From: Xanthobacteraceae bacterium
GTDB taxonomy: Bacteria; Pseudomonadota; Alphaproteobacteria; Rhizobiales; Xanthobacteraceae
DNA: 7,205 nucleotides
NCBI GenBank assembly: GCA_030648135.1
Contig: JAUSIF010000193.1
Location: 1-7,205 of the forward strand
Reading direction: 5' to 3'
The first letter of the stretch is position 1, and each line of letters starts with the position of its first letter. Under the pieces are notes generated by a model. The model worked only from the letters and a program-made list of their open reading frames with translations, was not told where the DNA came from and did not search any database. Position numbers and translations under genes: made by a program. Positions 1-5,790 of this stretch are shown one piece after another.

Positions 1-286
1 AGTCTCGGCATGTTTCAGGCAGCGCGCCGTACCGGCCATATGGCTTGTACTCGCATTCGCCAGCGAGCCGTTCCTTCTCGCGCCGCGTCAGCTTGTAGAA
101 GTATCCGACGTAGGCCGGCTCGATGATGGTCTTAGGATTTCCGTTCGCGTCGATCACTTTGATGGACTTCGCCGGCATGTTGACTGCGTAGATACATTTG
201 TCGTGTGCGCGGTCGACGCATTTGTCCTTCGCCATTGCCGACGTGGTGATGATGAACGAGAGAACTACGATGATGGCAGTTTTCAT
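1..286 (-). CDS. exported protein, C-terminus beyond the window (partial)
   Basis: The first 95 codons of a protein that runs off the left edge without a stop. It begins with a signal peptide: MKTAIIVVLSFIITTSAMA, with cleavage likely after AMA (17-19). The mature part so far has cysteines at 23, 31, 78 and 93, and includes a repeated-looking CVDRAHDKC segment (23-31) and AKSIKVIDANGNPKTIIEP (39-57), which may form strands. I do not recognise a family. The ATG at 286 has AAGGA 6 bases upstream. It is the second exported cysteine-containing protein in the operon but shows no clear sequence similarity to the first (2293-2646). Confidence 0.7.
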   Translation of the reverse strand, partial: MKTAIIVVLSFIITTSAMAKDKCVDRAHDKCIYAVNMPAKSIKVIDANGNPKTIIEPAYVGYFYKLTRREKERLAGECEYKPYGRYGALPETCRD

Positions 287-305
287 TGGTAGTCCTTTGC
301 TCCGC

Positions 306-1124
306 TCAATGGTGCTGCTGGACCCGCAGCGGGTTTGGATAATTCGGCGGCAAGTGCTCTTGCAGCGAACGCTTGATGTAGTGGAGCGCGCCGAGCTGCT
401 GGCAGAGGTCGATCATCCGCAAGGTGTAGTCGCGCCAGTCGGTCGTGCGTGTGATCTCCTTGAGATAATTTGCGCGTCCGATTTTGTACAGGTCGACGAA
501 GCCGTGGGTGGCGCGGACGATCTCGAGGCTGGCCTCGACGTCGAGCGTCGGCTCGAGCGAGACCCAGGTGAAGATACCGCGAGCGTGGAAGCGTCTCAGG
601 GCGTCGACGCGGTCGTCTGGCAACGGCGCGCCCGGCTCCCACTTCTTCGAGAACGCCGGGGCGAGCGTCGTGAGCGTAACCGCGAAGGCGTCGCGGTTAG
701 ACCTGTAGAGGTCGGCGTCTTGAAGCGCCCGCGTCCCGCCTTTCGTCAGGACGCAAAACGAAAGGCCGTGGTCGCTCAGAGCGATCAACGTCTTCCGGGT
801 AAGCGACGCGTCTCGCGGCCCGTAGACGTCGGTGGCGAAAGAAAGCATAACCTGAGCGGTCACGCCGGCGCGCTGGTAGCGAGCGCAGTCCTTCAAAAGC
901 CGCTCGTGATAGCCGGCGCGCGGGACGGCTCCGCGGTTGAACTCCGCCCGGTCCTGATGCGTCGCGAGCGGCACGTAGCAATATTTACAGGCGTGATTGC
1001 AGCCCTTGTATGGATTCGTCGCGAGCGGCGCGTATTCACCGGCCTCGCCAGCGGGCCGGTAGATCACGTCGGCGCCAGGGACCTTCGGCTGGTCGGGCGT
1101 GTATTTGCCGGGCTTGTCGGTCAT
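306..1124 (-). CDS. radical SAM protein, spore-photoproduct-lyase-like (SplB/COG1533 class)
   Basis: A 272-residue radical SAM enzyme. The iron-sulfur cluster motif is CNHACKYC (C42, C46, C49; CxxxCxxC) inside the family's typical EYAPLATNPYKGC lead-in (30-42). Further blocks of this class are VMLSFATDVYGPRD (92-105), FCVLTKGGTRALQDADLY (123-140) and WVSLEPTLD (187-195). This lysine-threonine pattern and PTLD are shared with SplB-like proteins, some of which repair UV photoproducts while many have unknown substrates. I cannot match the extra catalytic cysteine of Bacillus spore photoproduct lyase: C80, C124 and C241 are candidates only. A GAAGG motif sits 7 bases before the ATG, which overlaps the winged-helix gene (ATGA). 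Nineteen bases separate its stop from the next gene. A role in DNA repair or base modification of the phage genome is a reasonable guess, unproven. Confidence 0.85.
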   Translation of the reverse strand: MTDKPGKYTPDQPKVPGADVIYRPAGEAGEYAPLATNPYKGCNHACKYCYVPLATHQDRAEFNRGAVPRAGYHERLLKDCARYQRAGVTAQVMLSFATDVYGPRDASLTRKTLIALSDHGLSFCVLTKGGTRALQDADLYRSNRDAFAVTLTTLAPAFSKKWEPGAPLPDDRVDALRRFHARGIFTWVSLEPTLDVEASLEIVRATHGFVDLYKIGRANYLKEITRTTDWRDYTLRMIDLCQQLGALHYIKRSLQEHLPPNYPNPLRVQQHH

Positions 1125-1324
1125 AGTGATGCCTTCAATCTATAAACCCACATGAATCCCTGTGGCAGATTTCTTTTCTCGCGGTCAATCTTTTCATCGC
1201 GCGCCAGTATATCAAGCTGCGATGAAATCGTTGTCGGCGCCCAGCAATTCACGCGTTTGTAAACGTCGGCGGCAGACCGCCAATATTGATCGAGCGCCGC
1301 TATGATGTCATCGCGCGCTGTCAT
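1121..1324 (-). CDS. small winged-helix protein upstream of radical SAM gene (67 aa)
   Basis: A 67-residue protein whose whole length fits one winged helix: helix 1 DDIIAALDQYW (5-15), helix 2 SAADVYKRV (17-25), recognition helix TTISSQLDILARDEKI (31-46) and a wing ending FMWVYRL (57-63). It probably binds DNA, although such small domains can also mediate protein contacts. GGAG lies 8 bases before the ATG, and the gene is coupled to both neighbours (TAATG, then ATGA with the radical SAM gene). Its role as a local regulator or as a partner of the enzyme is not shown. Confidence 0.7.
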   Translation of the reverse strand: MTARDDIIAALDQYWRSAADVYKRVNCWAPTTISSQLDILARDEKIDREKRNLPQGFMWVYRLKASL

Positions 1325-1524
1325 TACGCCGTCTCCAGCTTATCTCGAACGAGCGGGTCCATCTCTATGAAGCGCGCGCCGATCCCGCCGCCGGTCAGGC
1401 GCACGCCGTCGTTGGTGCGGAAGAAGAATCGCTCTTGGTGCCGGATGACGAAGGTCGAGTCGGTGACCATCGTCTTGCCGAGATTGCGGTCGCGGTCGTC
1501 GTATAGAATCGCGGCGCGGATCAC
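1324..1524 (-). CDS. small hypothetical protein, GTG start (66 aa)
   Basis: A 66-residue protein of unknown function with beta-like stretches (RAAILYDD, TFVIRHQERFFFRT) and a C-terminal helix (DPLVRDKLE). It is soluble, with no cysteines. The start is a GTG, with GAGG 8 bases upstream and a 4-base overlap with the previous stop. The TAA stop shares a base with the next ATG (TAATG). Coupling on both sides is the main evidence that it is expressed. Confidence 0.6.
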   Translation of the reverse strand: MIRAAILYDDRDRNLGKTMVTDSTFVIRHQERFFFRTNDGVRLTGGGIGARFIEMDPLVRDKLETA

Positions 1525-1760
1525 AGGACAAACCTCATGTCGATTGCGCGCATGGTGTCTGCGCGCGGCGCTACGTGTTCGCTCAGCTCGCGCTCGAACA
1601 CTGAGTTATCGGCATCGCGCGCGACCTGGACGGTCGGAATATAGGCGGTGAACTTTACGCCGCCCTCGCTCTCGCCTTCCCAAACGCGCGCGGTATAGGC
1701 GCGGCCTTGAAGGTCCTTCATCTCGACGACCTGGTTGGTGCTGGTGATCGACGCCTTCAT
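1521..1760 (-). CDS. small hypothetical protein (79 aa)
   Basis: A 79-residue protein of unknown function with alternating beta-like segments (QVVEMKDLQGRAYTARVWEG and GGVKFTAYIPTVQVA) and a helical C-terminus, suggesting a small beta-rich fold. It has no cysteines, signal peptide or membrane span. The start at 1760 is preferred over an in-frame ATG at 1805 because it follows a textbook GGAGG Shine-Dalgarno at 5 bases and overlaps the upstream stop as ATGA. The downstream GTG start overlaps its TGA stop (GTGA). Position in the operon suggests a phage early accessory gene. Confidence 0.65.
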   Translation of the reverse strand: MKASITSTNQVVEMKDLQGRAYTARVWEGESEGGVKFTAYIPTVQVARDADNSVFERELSEHVAPRADTMRAIDMRFVL

Positions 1761-2284
1761 CGTTTCCTCCGGCTCTGAATCTTCTGGCTTCCGCGAGGCG
1801 GCCATCGGTTGGCGCTGCGTATTTTCGCCTTCTTGCGCTTCGGATCGAGCTTGCGCAGACGCCGACGCTCTTTCTTCGCGAGCGCATTATCGGAAAGCTG
1901 GCCGTTATCGCCGCGAATCCGAGTCTTGACGTCATGGCTTCCAGCGAACTGCGTCCCGTGTGGACGGTAGCGCAAATAATCAGGATCGTTTGCCAACGGT
2001 TCATAGTCGACGTGAACGCCTTTGACGAATACCTTCAGACGATTCTCCAGCGCGGGATCGTGGTCAAGCCGCAGGTCCGACACCGCGCAGCCAAGCTTCG
2101 CCGCAAGCCGATCAAGCAGCGTTTCGAGCATCTGACCTAACCCGGTCTTGCGGTACTTCGGCGCGATCGTTCGGTCGTAGCGCCATGAGTCGAGCGCGGT
2201 CTCTGGGAACGCCTCGCCAAGCTGGCGCAGCGCAACGCGGCAGCGGACCTCGGTCGACGGGTTCGGGCGCGGGAGGCGGCTCAT
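1757..2284 (-). CDS. putative HNH-like nuclease with basic tail
   Basis: A protein of 175 residues from the ATG at 2284. The central part holds LRLDHDPALENR (71-82), then VDYEPLANDPDYLRYRP (92-108) and GSHDVKT (115-121). I recognise this DHDPAL...NDP...H..KT layout from small HNH-like proteins of alphaproteobacterial phages, where the DHD and later His would belong to a metal-binding nuclease site. The match is from memory and partial, and a clear zinc-binding CxxC is absent. The tail from about 137 is extremely rich in Lys and Arg, consistent with nucleic-acid binding. The ATG lies 8 bases after the previous stop with a GGTGA motif. A GTG at 2323 would extend it by 13 residues and overlap the upstream gene, so I prefer the ATG. 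The stop overlaps the next start (ATGA). Confidence 0.65.
   Translation of the reverse strand: MSRLPRPNPSTEVRCRVALRQLGEAFPETALDSWRYDRTIAPKYRKTGLGQMLETLLDRLAAKLGCAVSDLRLDHDPALENRLKVFVKGVHVDYEPLANDPDYLRYRPHGTQFAGSHDVKTRIRGDNGQLSDNALAKKERRRLRKLDPKRKKAKIRSANRWPPRGSQKIQSRRKR
1766..1770 (-). promoter_or_regulatory. Shine-Dalgarno GGAGG deciding the 79-aa start
   Basis: The minus strand reads GGAGG followed by AAACG and ATG, a consensus ribosome site at 5-base spacing. It supports the start at 1760 over the longer in-frame ATG at 1805. Confidence 0.8.
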
Positions 2285-2292
2285 GTTGCAAA

Positions 2293-2646
2293 TCACCAGC
2301 CGCCAATCATCATTGGATGACACGTTCCGATTTTGTCGCCATCTTTTTTGCGATCATTATCGTCTGGCGGACACGGATAATTTTTTGATGATTTGATAGC
2401 ACAACCAAAACGGCGCGCGTCTCTGATTTCATCCCGTGCTCTTTTCTCCACACATACTCGACCAACATTCAAGCATGTCATCGAGCGCGGGGTATTTACG
2501 GTACAGTGATAGTTTTCAATATCGATGACTGTACCTACCGTTGATAGAGGACCTATCGGCGGCTCTTGCCATGGTGTTCGATCTTGTGCCTCAGCGGTAA
2601 GGCTTATGATCATTACGGCCAAGATAATAAATACGAACTTTGTCAT
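2293..2646 (-). CDS. exported six-cysteine protein (117 aa)
   Basis: A 117-residue protein with a clear signal peptide: a K at position 3, a hydrophobic core (VFIILAVMIISL) and a likely cleavage after AEA (18-20). The mature part carries six cysteines (48, 58, 65, 82, 92, 109), enough for three disulfides, which fits a periplasmic or secreted domain. No family is recognised. Its base composition is low for the window, with sampled 60-base lines at about 37-52% GC, suggesting a different origin from the flanking genes. It starts after a 34-base gap, the longest in the operon, with GAGAGG 8 bases before the ATG. Its presence in a DNA-metabolism operon suggests accessory cargo acting at the host envelope, but that is inference. 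Confidence 0.75.
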   Translation of the reverse strand: MTKFVFIILAVMIISLTAEAQDRTPWQEPPIGPLSTVGTVIDIENYHCTVNTPRSMTCLNVGRVCVEKRARDEIRDARRFGCAIKSSKNYPCPPDDNDRKKDGDKIGTCHPMMIGGW

Positions 2647-2680
2647 TGTTCTATCCTCTCTCTTGCTTACGATGATTTTG

Positions 2681-2827
2681 CTACTTCGCCGCCTCTATGT
2701 TTGTGATCCTGGCGTCGAGCAGGCGCAGGTCGTGCCGCATGCTATTCCGGATGCCGTCTTGCACGAAAACGAGCACGAGGAACGCGATGAGTAGGAACGT
2801 AATAGCTCTGTCGGTTTCCTTGCTCAT
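2681..2827 (-). CDS. small single-span membrane protein (48 aa)
   Basis: A 48-residue protein with a short charged N-terminus (MSKETDRA), one hydrophobic segment (ITFLLIAFLVLVFV, about 9-22) and a polar, partly helical C-terminus (DLRLLDARITNIEAAK). It is probably an inner-membrane protein with a single span. The start overlaps the preceding stop by 4 bases (ATGA), which supports it as a real gene despite its size and weak Shine-Dalgarno. The TAG stop is followed by a 34-base gap before the next gene. Its size and single span are compatible with an accessory lysis or membrane-associated protein, but no endolysin or spanin lies nearby and I would not call it a holin. Confidence 0.65.
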   Translation of the reverse strand: MSKETDRAITFLLIAFLVLVFVQDGIRNSMRHDLRLLDARITNIEAAK

Positions 2828-2988
2828 GGCTTTGTTCCACGCTTGATCTTTGGCCGCCGCTTTGCCGGGATTGCGGCTACCTCAGCTTTGATCTCGGCAA
2901 TCGACCGGCGCGGCGGATGCGTGCGCGCATAATTAGATTCGCGCATGACGCGGAGAGCGTCGAGCTTAGGGGTTGGATTCTTGCCCAT
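2824..2988 (-). CDS. small basic protein (54 aa)
   Basis: A 54-residue, strongly basic protein (MGKNPTPKLDALRVMRE at the start, PAKRRPKIKRGTKP at the end) with a central predicted helix SIAEIKAEVAAI. It has no cysteines, signal peptide or membrane span. I do not recognise a family. It is supported by its position in the coupled operon: the start shares one base with the ATPase stop (TGATG) and follows a strong GGAGG motif, and the TGA stop overlaps the next ATG by 4 bases. The lysine/arginine-rich tail could contact nucleic acid, which is inference only. Confidence 0.7.
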   Translation of the reverse strand: MGKNPTPKLDALRVMRESNYARTHPPRRSIAEIKAEVAAIPAKRRPKIKRGTKP

Positions 2989-4742
2989 CACACGCCCTCC
3001 ATGAGTTGCGGTGCCGCGCGCACATTCTTGTCGCGATCTTCCTCGATCAGCCCAGGCGAGCGAAGCCGCGACAGATAGGCGCCGAACGTGCCGCCGCTAG
3101 CCGCCATATTAAGATCAGCGGCGAGTTGGTCCTTCGTGAGATAGTCCGGATAGACGTCGGCCAACCGACGAATCATAGGCCCGACGCCGTTGATCTTTCC
3201 AGCCCAGAACTCGACGAGATCGCGGCCGGGAGACGGAAGCGGAGCCGGTACCTCGCCAAGATCGGCCAGCCCCTTATCGGTAACGAAGTACAGATCGCCT
3301 TGCTGTGCGAAGCGACCGGCCATCTTCAGGCGCGAGACGTAGGCCGACCATGTGCCGCCGGTCCGCTTTAGCCCGGATGACACCGCCCATTGTGCTTCGG
3401 TCATACCGGCCGGATGCACGGCCGCCAGTGCGGCGAGCGGTTTGCGCTCGGCACCTAAAGGACGGTCGTCTCCGCTTGCGTCGCCGTTACCTTTCGGGGC
3501 GGCCGGCTTGGCGTAGGACGGTGTTCGGGGTGATACGCTTGGCGCGGGCCGTGGCGATGGCGCATTCAACAATTTACCGAGTGACGCCTGTGCTGTTTCG
3601 ACAGTACTTAGCGCACTTGATCGTGCGTTATCCCAGGTCGCAAATGCAAAACCGAGGCGCATACTGCTCCCCTCTATTGCATCTTTAAACACGGCCAAAT
3701 CTCTGCACGCTAAGCCGACGCCGCGAGCAAATCCACGCCGCTCTGCCGTCTCGATTGCCTTCGAATCGGCGACCGGCGTCGCCGTCACCGCGCGCTTCAG
3801 TTCGGCGATCTCGCGGTCCCGCGCCGCGAGCGCGGTCTTCAGTTCCTTCGGATCGTTCGCTTTCTTCTCCGCCTCGACCGTCGCGAGCTTGCCCTTGAGC
3901 GCGTCGAGGTTGATCGGTGTCAGTTCAGGGCCATCGCCGCTATCTTCGTCCGCCGCTGCGCTGGAATCGAACGTCTTCGGCATCGGGAACTGAATCTTCT
4001 CCAGCATCTTGGCGCGGGGCGCCCAGACCCATGCCTGTCCTTCCTTGAGGGTGGCGAGCGACGCGATAATCTCGCGGCCCTTGACCGGGTCGGCCTGATC
4101 TTCGATCCAGTCCTTAACGGCATCACGGTCATGCGGCGCCATCAGCATCATCGCCATCAGGCACGAGCACTGCGTTAAGGCATCATTGTGCAATTTAGCC
4201 GACCGCTGCGACGCGAGAACGATCCGCAGGCCGAGCGATCTGCCCTGGCTGACAAGTTCGTTGCCGGCGTGCAGAGCCATCGGGATAGCGCCGCCGCCTT
4301 TGCCGCCTTGCTTCGGCATGTAGACATGAGCCTCGTCGATCACGAGTCTAGCCCAGCCCTTATTCTTGGAAAGAATCGTTTCGGCGAAGGCAGCGAACCA
4401 GCGCGCGCGGTCCTGTACGGAAAGCCGCGAGGTGACGAAGATTGCCGAGCCTTTCATCGTCGCGTAAGTCTCGGCGAGCAGCGCCGCGTCCTTGACGTTG
4501 AGCGGATAGTCGCCGTGCCAGCCGCCGAAGATCGGAATGTCGTAGCCCTTGCTTTTACCGTTCTTAGACAAACGCAGGCCCCAATAGTCATCTTTTGGCG
4601 TAATGATCATGTCGCGCCGATCTGCGTCGAGGTCCGGCTCGACGATGGCCGCGCGGATCACGCTCGACTTGCCGGCGCCGGTCATGCCGAGAAGCGCAAC
4701 GTGCTTGTCGAGCGCAGCGTCTGGGATCAACGTCTTCGTCAT
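2988..4742 (-). CDS. HerA/FtsK-like DNA-translocase ATPase with tandem winged-helix C-terminus
   Basis: A 584-residue P-loop ATPase of the HerA/FtsK (DUF87-like) group, whose members form ring motors that move on double-stranded DNA. The Walker A motif GMTGAGKS is at 19-26. The Walker B is ARLVIDEAH (131-139, D136/E137), and the motif LASQRSAKLHNDAL (176-189) is typical of the HerA branch. Residues 278-320 are charged and probably coiled-coil. A proline/serine-rich linker covers about 393-430. Two similar winged-helix-like modules follow, with matching segments TWSAYVSRLKMAGRF (464-478) and TFGAYLSRLRSPGLI (552-566). Because Walker A lies so close to the start, the N-terminal barrel of cellular HerA is absent. 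An AGGGA motif sits 7 bases before the ATG. The start overlaps the winged-helix gene (ATGA), and the stop shares a base with the next start. A role in phage replication, recombination or DNA movement is inference. Confidence 0.85.
   Translation of the reverse strand: MTKTLIPDAALDKHVALLGMTGAGKSSVIRAAIVEPDLDADRRDMIITPKDDYWGLRLSKNGKSKGYDIPIFGGWHGDYPLNVKDAALLAETYATMKGSAIFVTSRLSVQDRARWFAAFAETILSKNKGWARLVIDEAHVYMPKQGGKGGGAIPMALHAGNELVSQGRSLGLRIVLASQRSAKLHNDALTQCSCLMAMMLMAPHDRDAVKDWIEDQADPVKGREIIASLATLKEGQAWVWAPRAKMLEKIQFPMPKTFDSSAAADEDSGDGPELTPINLDALKGKLATVEAEKKANDPKELKTALAARDREIAELKRAVTATPVADSKAIETAERRGFARGVGLACRDLAVFKDAIEGSSMRLGFAFATWDNARSSALSTVETAQASLGKLLNAPSPRPAPSVSPRTPSYAKPAAPKGNGDASGDDRPLGAERKPLAALAAVHPAGMTEAQWAVSSGLKRTGGTWSAYVSRLKMAGRFAQQGDLYFVTDKGLADLGEVPAPLPSPGRDLVEFWAGKINGVGPMIRRLADVYPDYLTKDQLAADLNMAASGGTFGAYLSRLRSPGLIEEDRDKNVRAAPQLMEGV
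2996..3000 (-). promoter_or_regulatory. Shine-Dalgarno GGAGG for the 54-aa gene
   Basis: The minus strand carries GGAGG 7 bases before the ATG at 2988, inside the last codons of the ATPase gene. It supports this short gene as translated. Confidence 0.75.
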
Positions 4743-5062
4743 AGCGCATTCCCTGCGATGGCATCGTAAACTGCGGCGGTAAGGCCGGATTCCGAATTGC
4801 GCCTTCGCGTCTTCGTCTTGATGGCACGCGCCAGATGTCCTTTTGTCAACTCGCTCAGCCTCGGCGCGACCTGATCCCGCCTCAACCCGAGCCGCCCGGC
4901 GATCTCCTCGGCGGTCCCAGGTAGCTCGGCCAGGACGCGACGGCGCAGTTCTTCGACGCTGCCGGCTATTGCGTCGGCCGCAGCCTTCGACGTGCCGCCA
5001 GTTTTGAACCCTGGCATCCCGCCATATGGGCCGCCCGAAAGGCCTTCAAAGGTTCGGCTCAT
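4739..5062 (-). CDS. winged-helix DNA-binding protein (107 aa)
   Basis: A 107-residue protein. Residues 1-25 are glycine-rich and probably flexible. A helix follows (GTSKAAADAIAGSVEELRRR, 23-42), then a helix-turn-helix: LPGTAEEIAGRLGLRRDQVAPRLSEL (47-72), with a basic wing (KTKTRRR, 82-88). This is the usual outline of small phage winged-helix proteins that recognise DNA. The gene sits between the HNH gene and the ATPase and shares 4 bases with each (ATGA). Its own upstream Shine-Dalgarno is weak, so translation may depend on coupling to the HNH gene. Before the HNH insertion it probably followed the 189-residue gene directly. It might regulate the operon or act as a DNA-targeting partner of the ATPase; neither is shown. 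Confidence 0.8.
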   Translation of the reverse strand: MSRTFEGLSGGPYGGMPGFKTGGTSKAAADAIAGSVEELRRRVLAELPGTAEEIAGRLGLRRDQVAPRLSELTKGHLARAIKTKTRRRNSESGLTAAVYDAIAGNAL

Positions 5063-5790
5063 GGCACGTGAGTCCAGTTAACGCCTTGACGAATTTTATA
5101 GATGCACTGGTCTTTTACCCCAAATCTAGCAGCTAATTTGCGCGCACTTAGATTGGATTTCTTGATAATCTTGACTTGAGATTCTGTTAACTTCGATCCG
5201 CCGGCATCTTCTCCACGCAAGACTACTCGGCGTCCGCGCCTGTCCATATCTGCTGTGTTTTCTACGACAGTCCCAATATATAGATGATCTGGATTACAGC
5301 ATGGTGGATTGTCACAAGAATGAAGAACCCCTTTTCCATGCGGAATGCCGCCTTTCTCAATAGCAAAGGCAACTCTATGCGCCCGGTACTTTTTTCCGGA
5401 AAACCAGAACTCGCCATATCCATCCTTGTCTTGAAGATGAACCCACGGCCAACATTCGCTTTGAGACTTCTTTTTAATTCCCAATTTAATGCGGCAGGAC
5501 AGAGAGCAAACCACATAGTCTATTTTTGTGGTGCGTGTTTTAAACTTTTTGCCGCATCCTAGACAGATACGTTCGCGTGGAAGCTTTGACGTTTCGCTAC
5601 GATAACAACCGCATGATTTCGTCATTCGCCCCAATGAGGATGCAGCTACAGACTTCCTATTTCCGCAATCACACTCGCATATCCATTTGATTTTCTTATT
5701 AACTAATCTGCCATGTGGCAATGAATCGTCAACCTTCAAAGCCGTAAGCCTGCCAAACCGCAGCCCGGTAATATCTTTAAATGCTGGCAT
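5059..5790 (-). CDS. HNH homing-type endonuclease
   Basis: A 243-residue free-standing HNH endonuclease of the phage homing type. Residues 7-62 form the N-terminal module often seen in these proteins: a GLRFGRLTAL strand, then C38/C40/C42 and C60/C62 that probably bind zinc. A second cysteine set (C76/C79, C95/C99) follows. The nuclease core spans about 112-188: YRAHRVAFAI, then LHSCDNPPCCNPDHLYIGT with H157, N166 and H169 as the HNH-type residues, then ENTADMDRRGR. Residues 200-240 resemble the C-terminal helix-turn-helix that helps such enzymes choose their target. The gene is visibly AT-richer than its flanks: sampled 60-base lines are about 40-45% GC, against about 70% in a line of the ATPase gene. 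It has its own AAGGA motif 9 bases before the start, and couples on both sides (TAATG upstream, ATGA downstream). It was probably acquired as a selfish insertion. Confidence 0.9.
   Translation of the reverse strand: MPAFKDITGLRFGRLTALKVDDSLPHGRLVNKKIKWICECDCGNRKSVAASSLGRMTKSCGCYRSETSKLPRERICLGCGKKFKTRTTKIDYVVCSLSCRIKLGIKKKSQSECWPWVHLQDKDGYGEFWFSGKKYRAHRVAFAIEKGGIPHGKGVLHSCDNPPCCNPDHLYIGTVVENTADMDRRGRRVVLRGEDAGGSKLTESQVKIIKKSNLSARKLAARFGVKDQCIYKIRQGVNWTHVP

Noticed and set aside
198..1145. A long plus-strand reading frame opposite the radical SAM gene
   Set aside because: It is antisense to a gene with an intact cluster motif and coupled start. Its translation is Arg/Val-rich and without recognisable motifs, as expected of a shadow in GC-rich DNA.
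2647..2680. A promoter or terminator in the 34-base gap
   Set aside because: The gap is mostly taken up by the ribosome site of the exported protein. I see no hairpin with a T run and no convincing -35/-10 pair.
2681..2827. Calling the 48-residue membrane protein a holin
   Set aside because: One span and small size alone are not enough, and no endolysin or spanin gene is adjacent.
2988..4742. Calling the ATPase a terminase large subunit or conjugative coupling protein
   Set aside because: The GMTGAGKS, VIDEAH and LASQR motifs fit the HerA/FtsK group better, no nuclease domain follows, and no packaging or mating genes lie nearby.
4188..4769. A 193-codon plus-strand frame opposite the ATPase N-terminus
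   Set aside because: It lies over the Walker A and B coding region and has no independent ribosome site or family motif that I can see.
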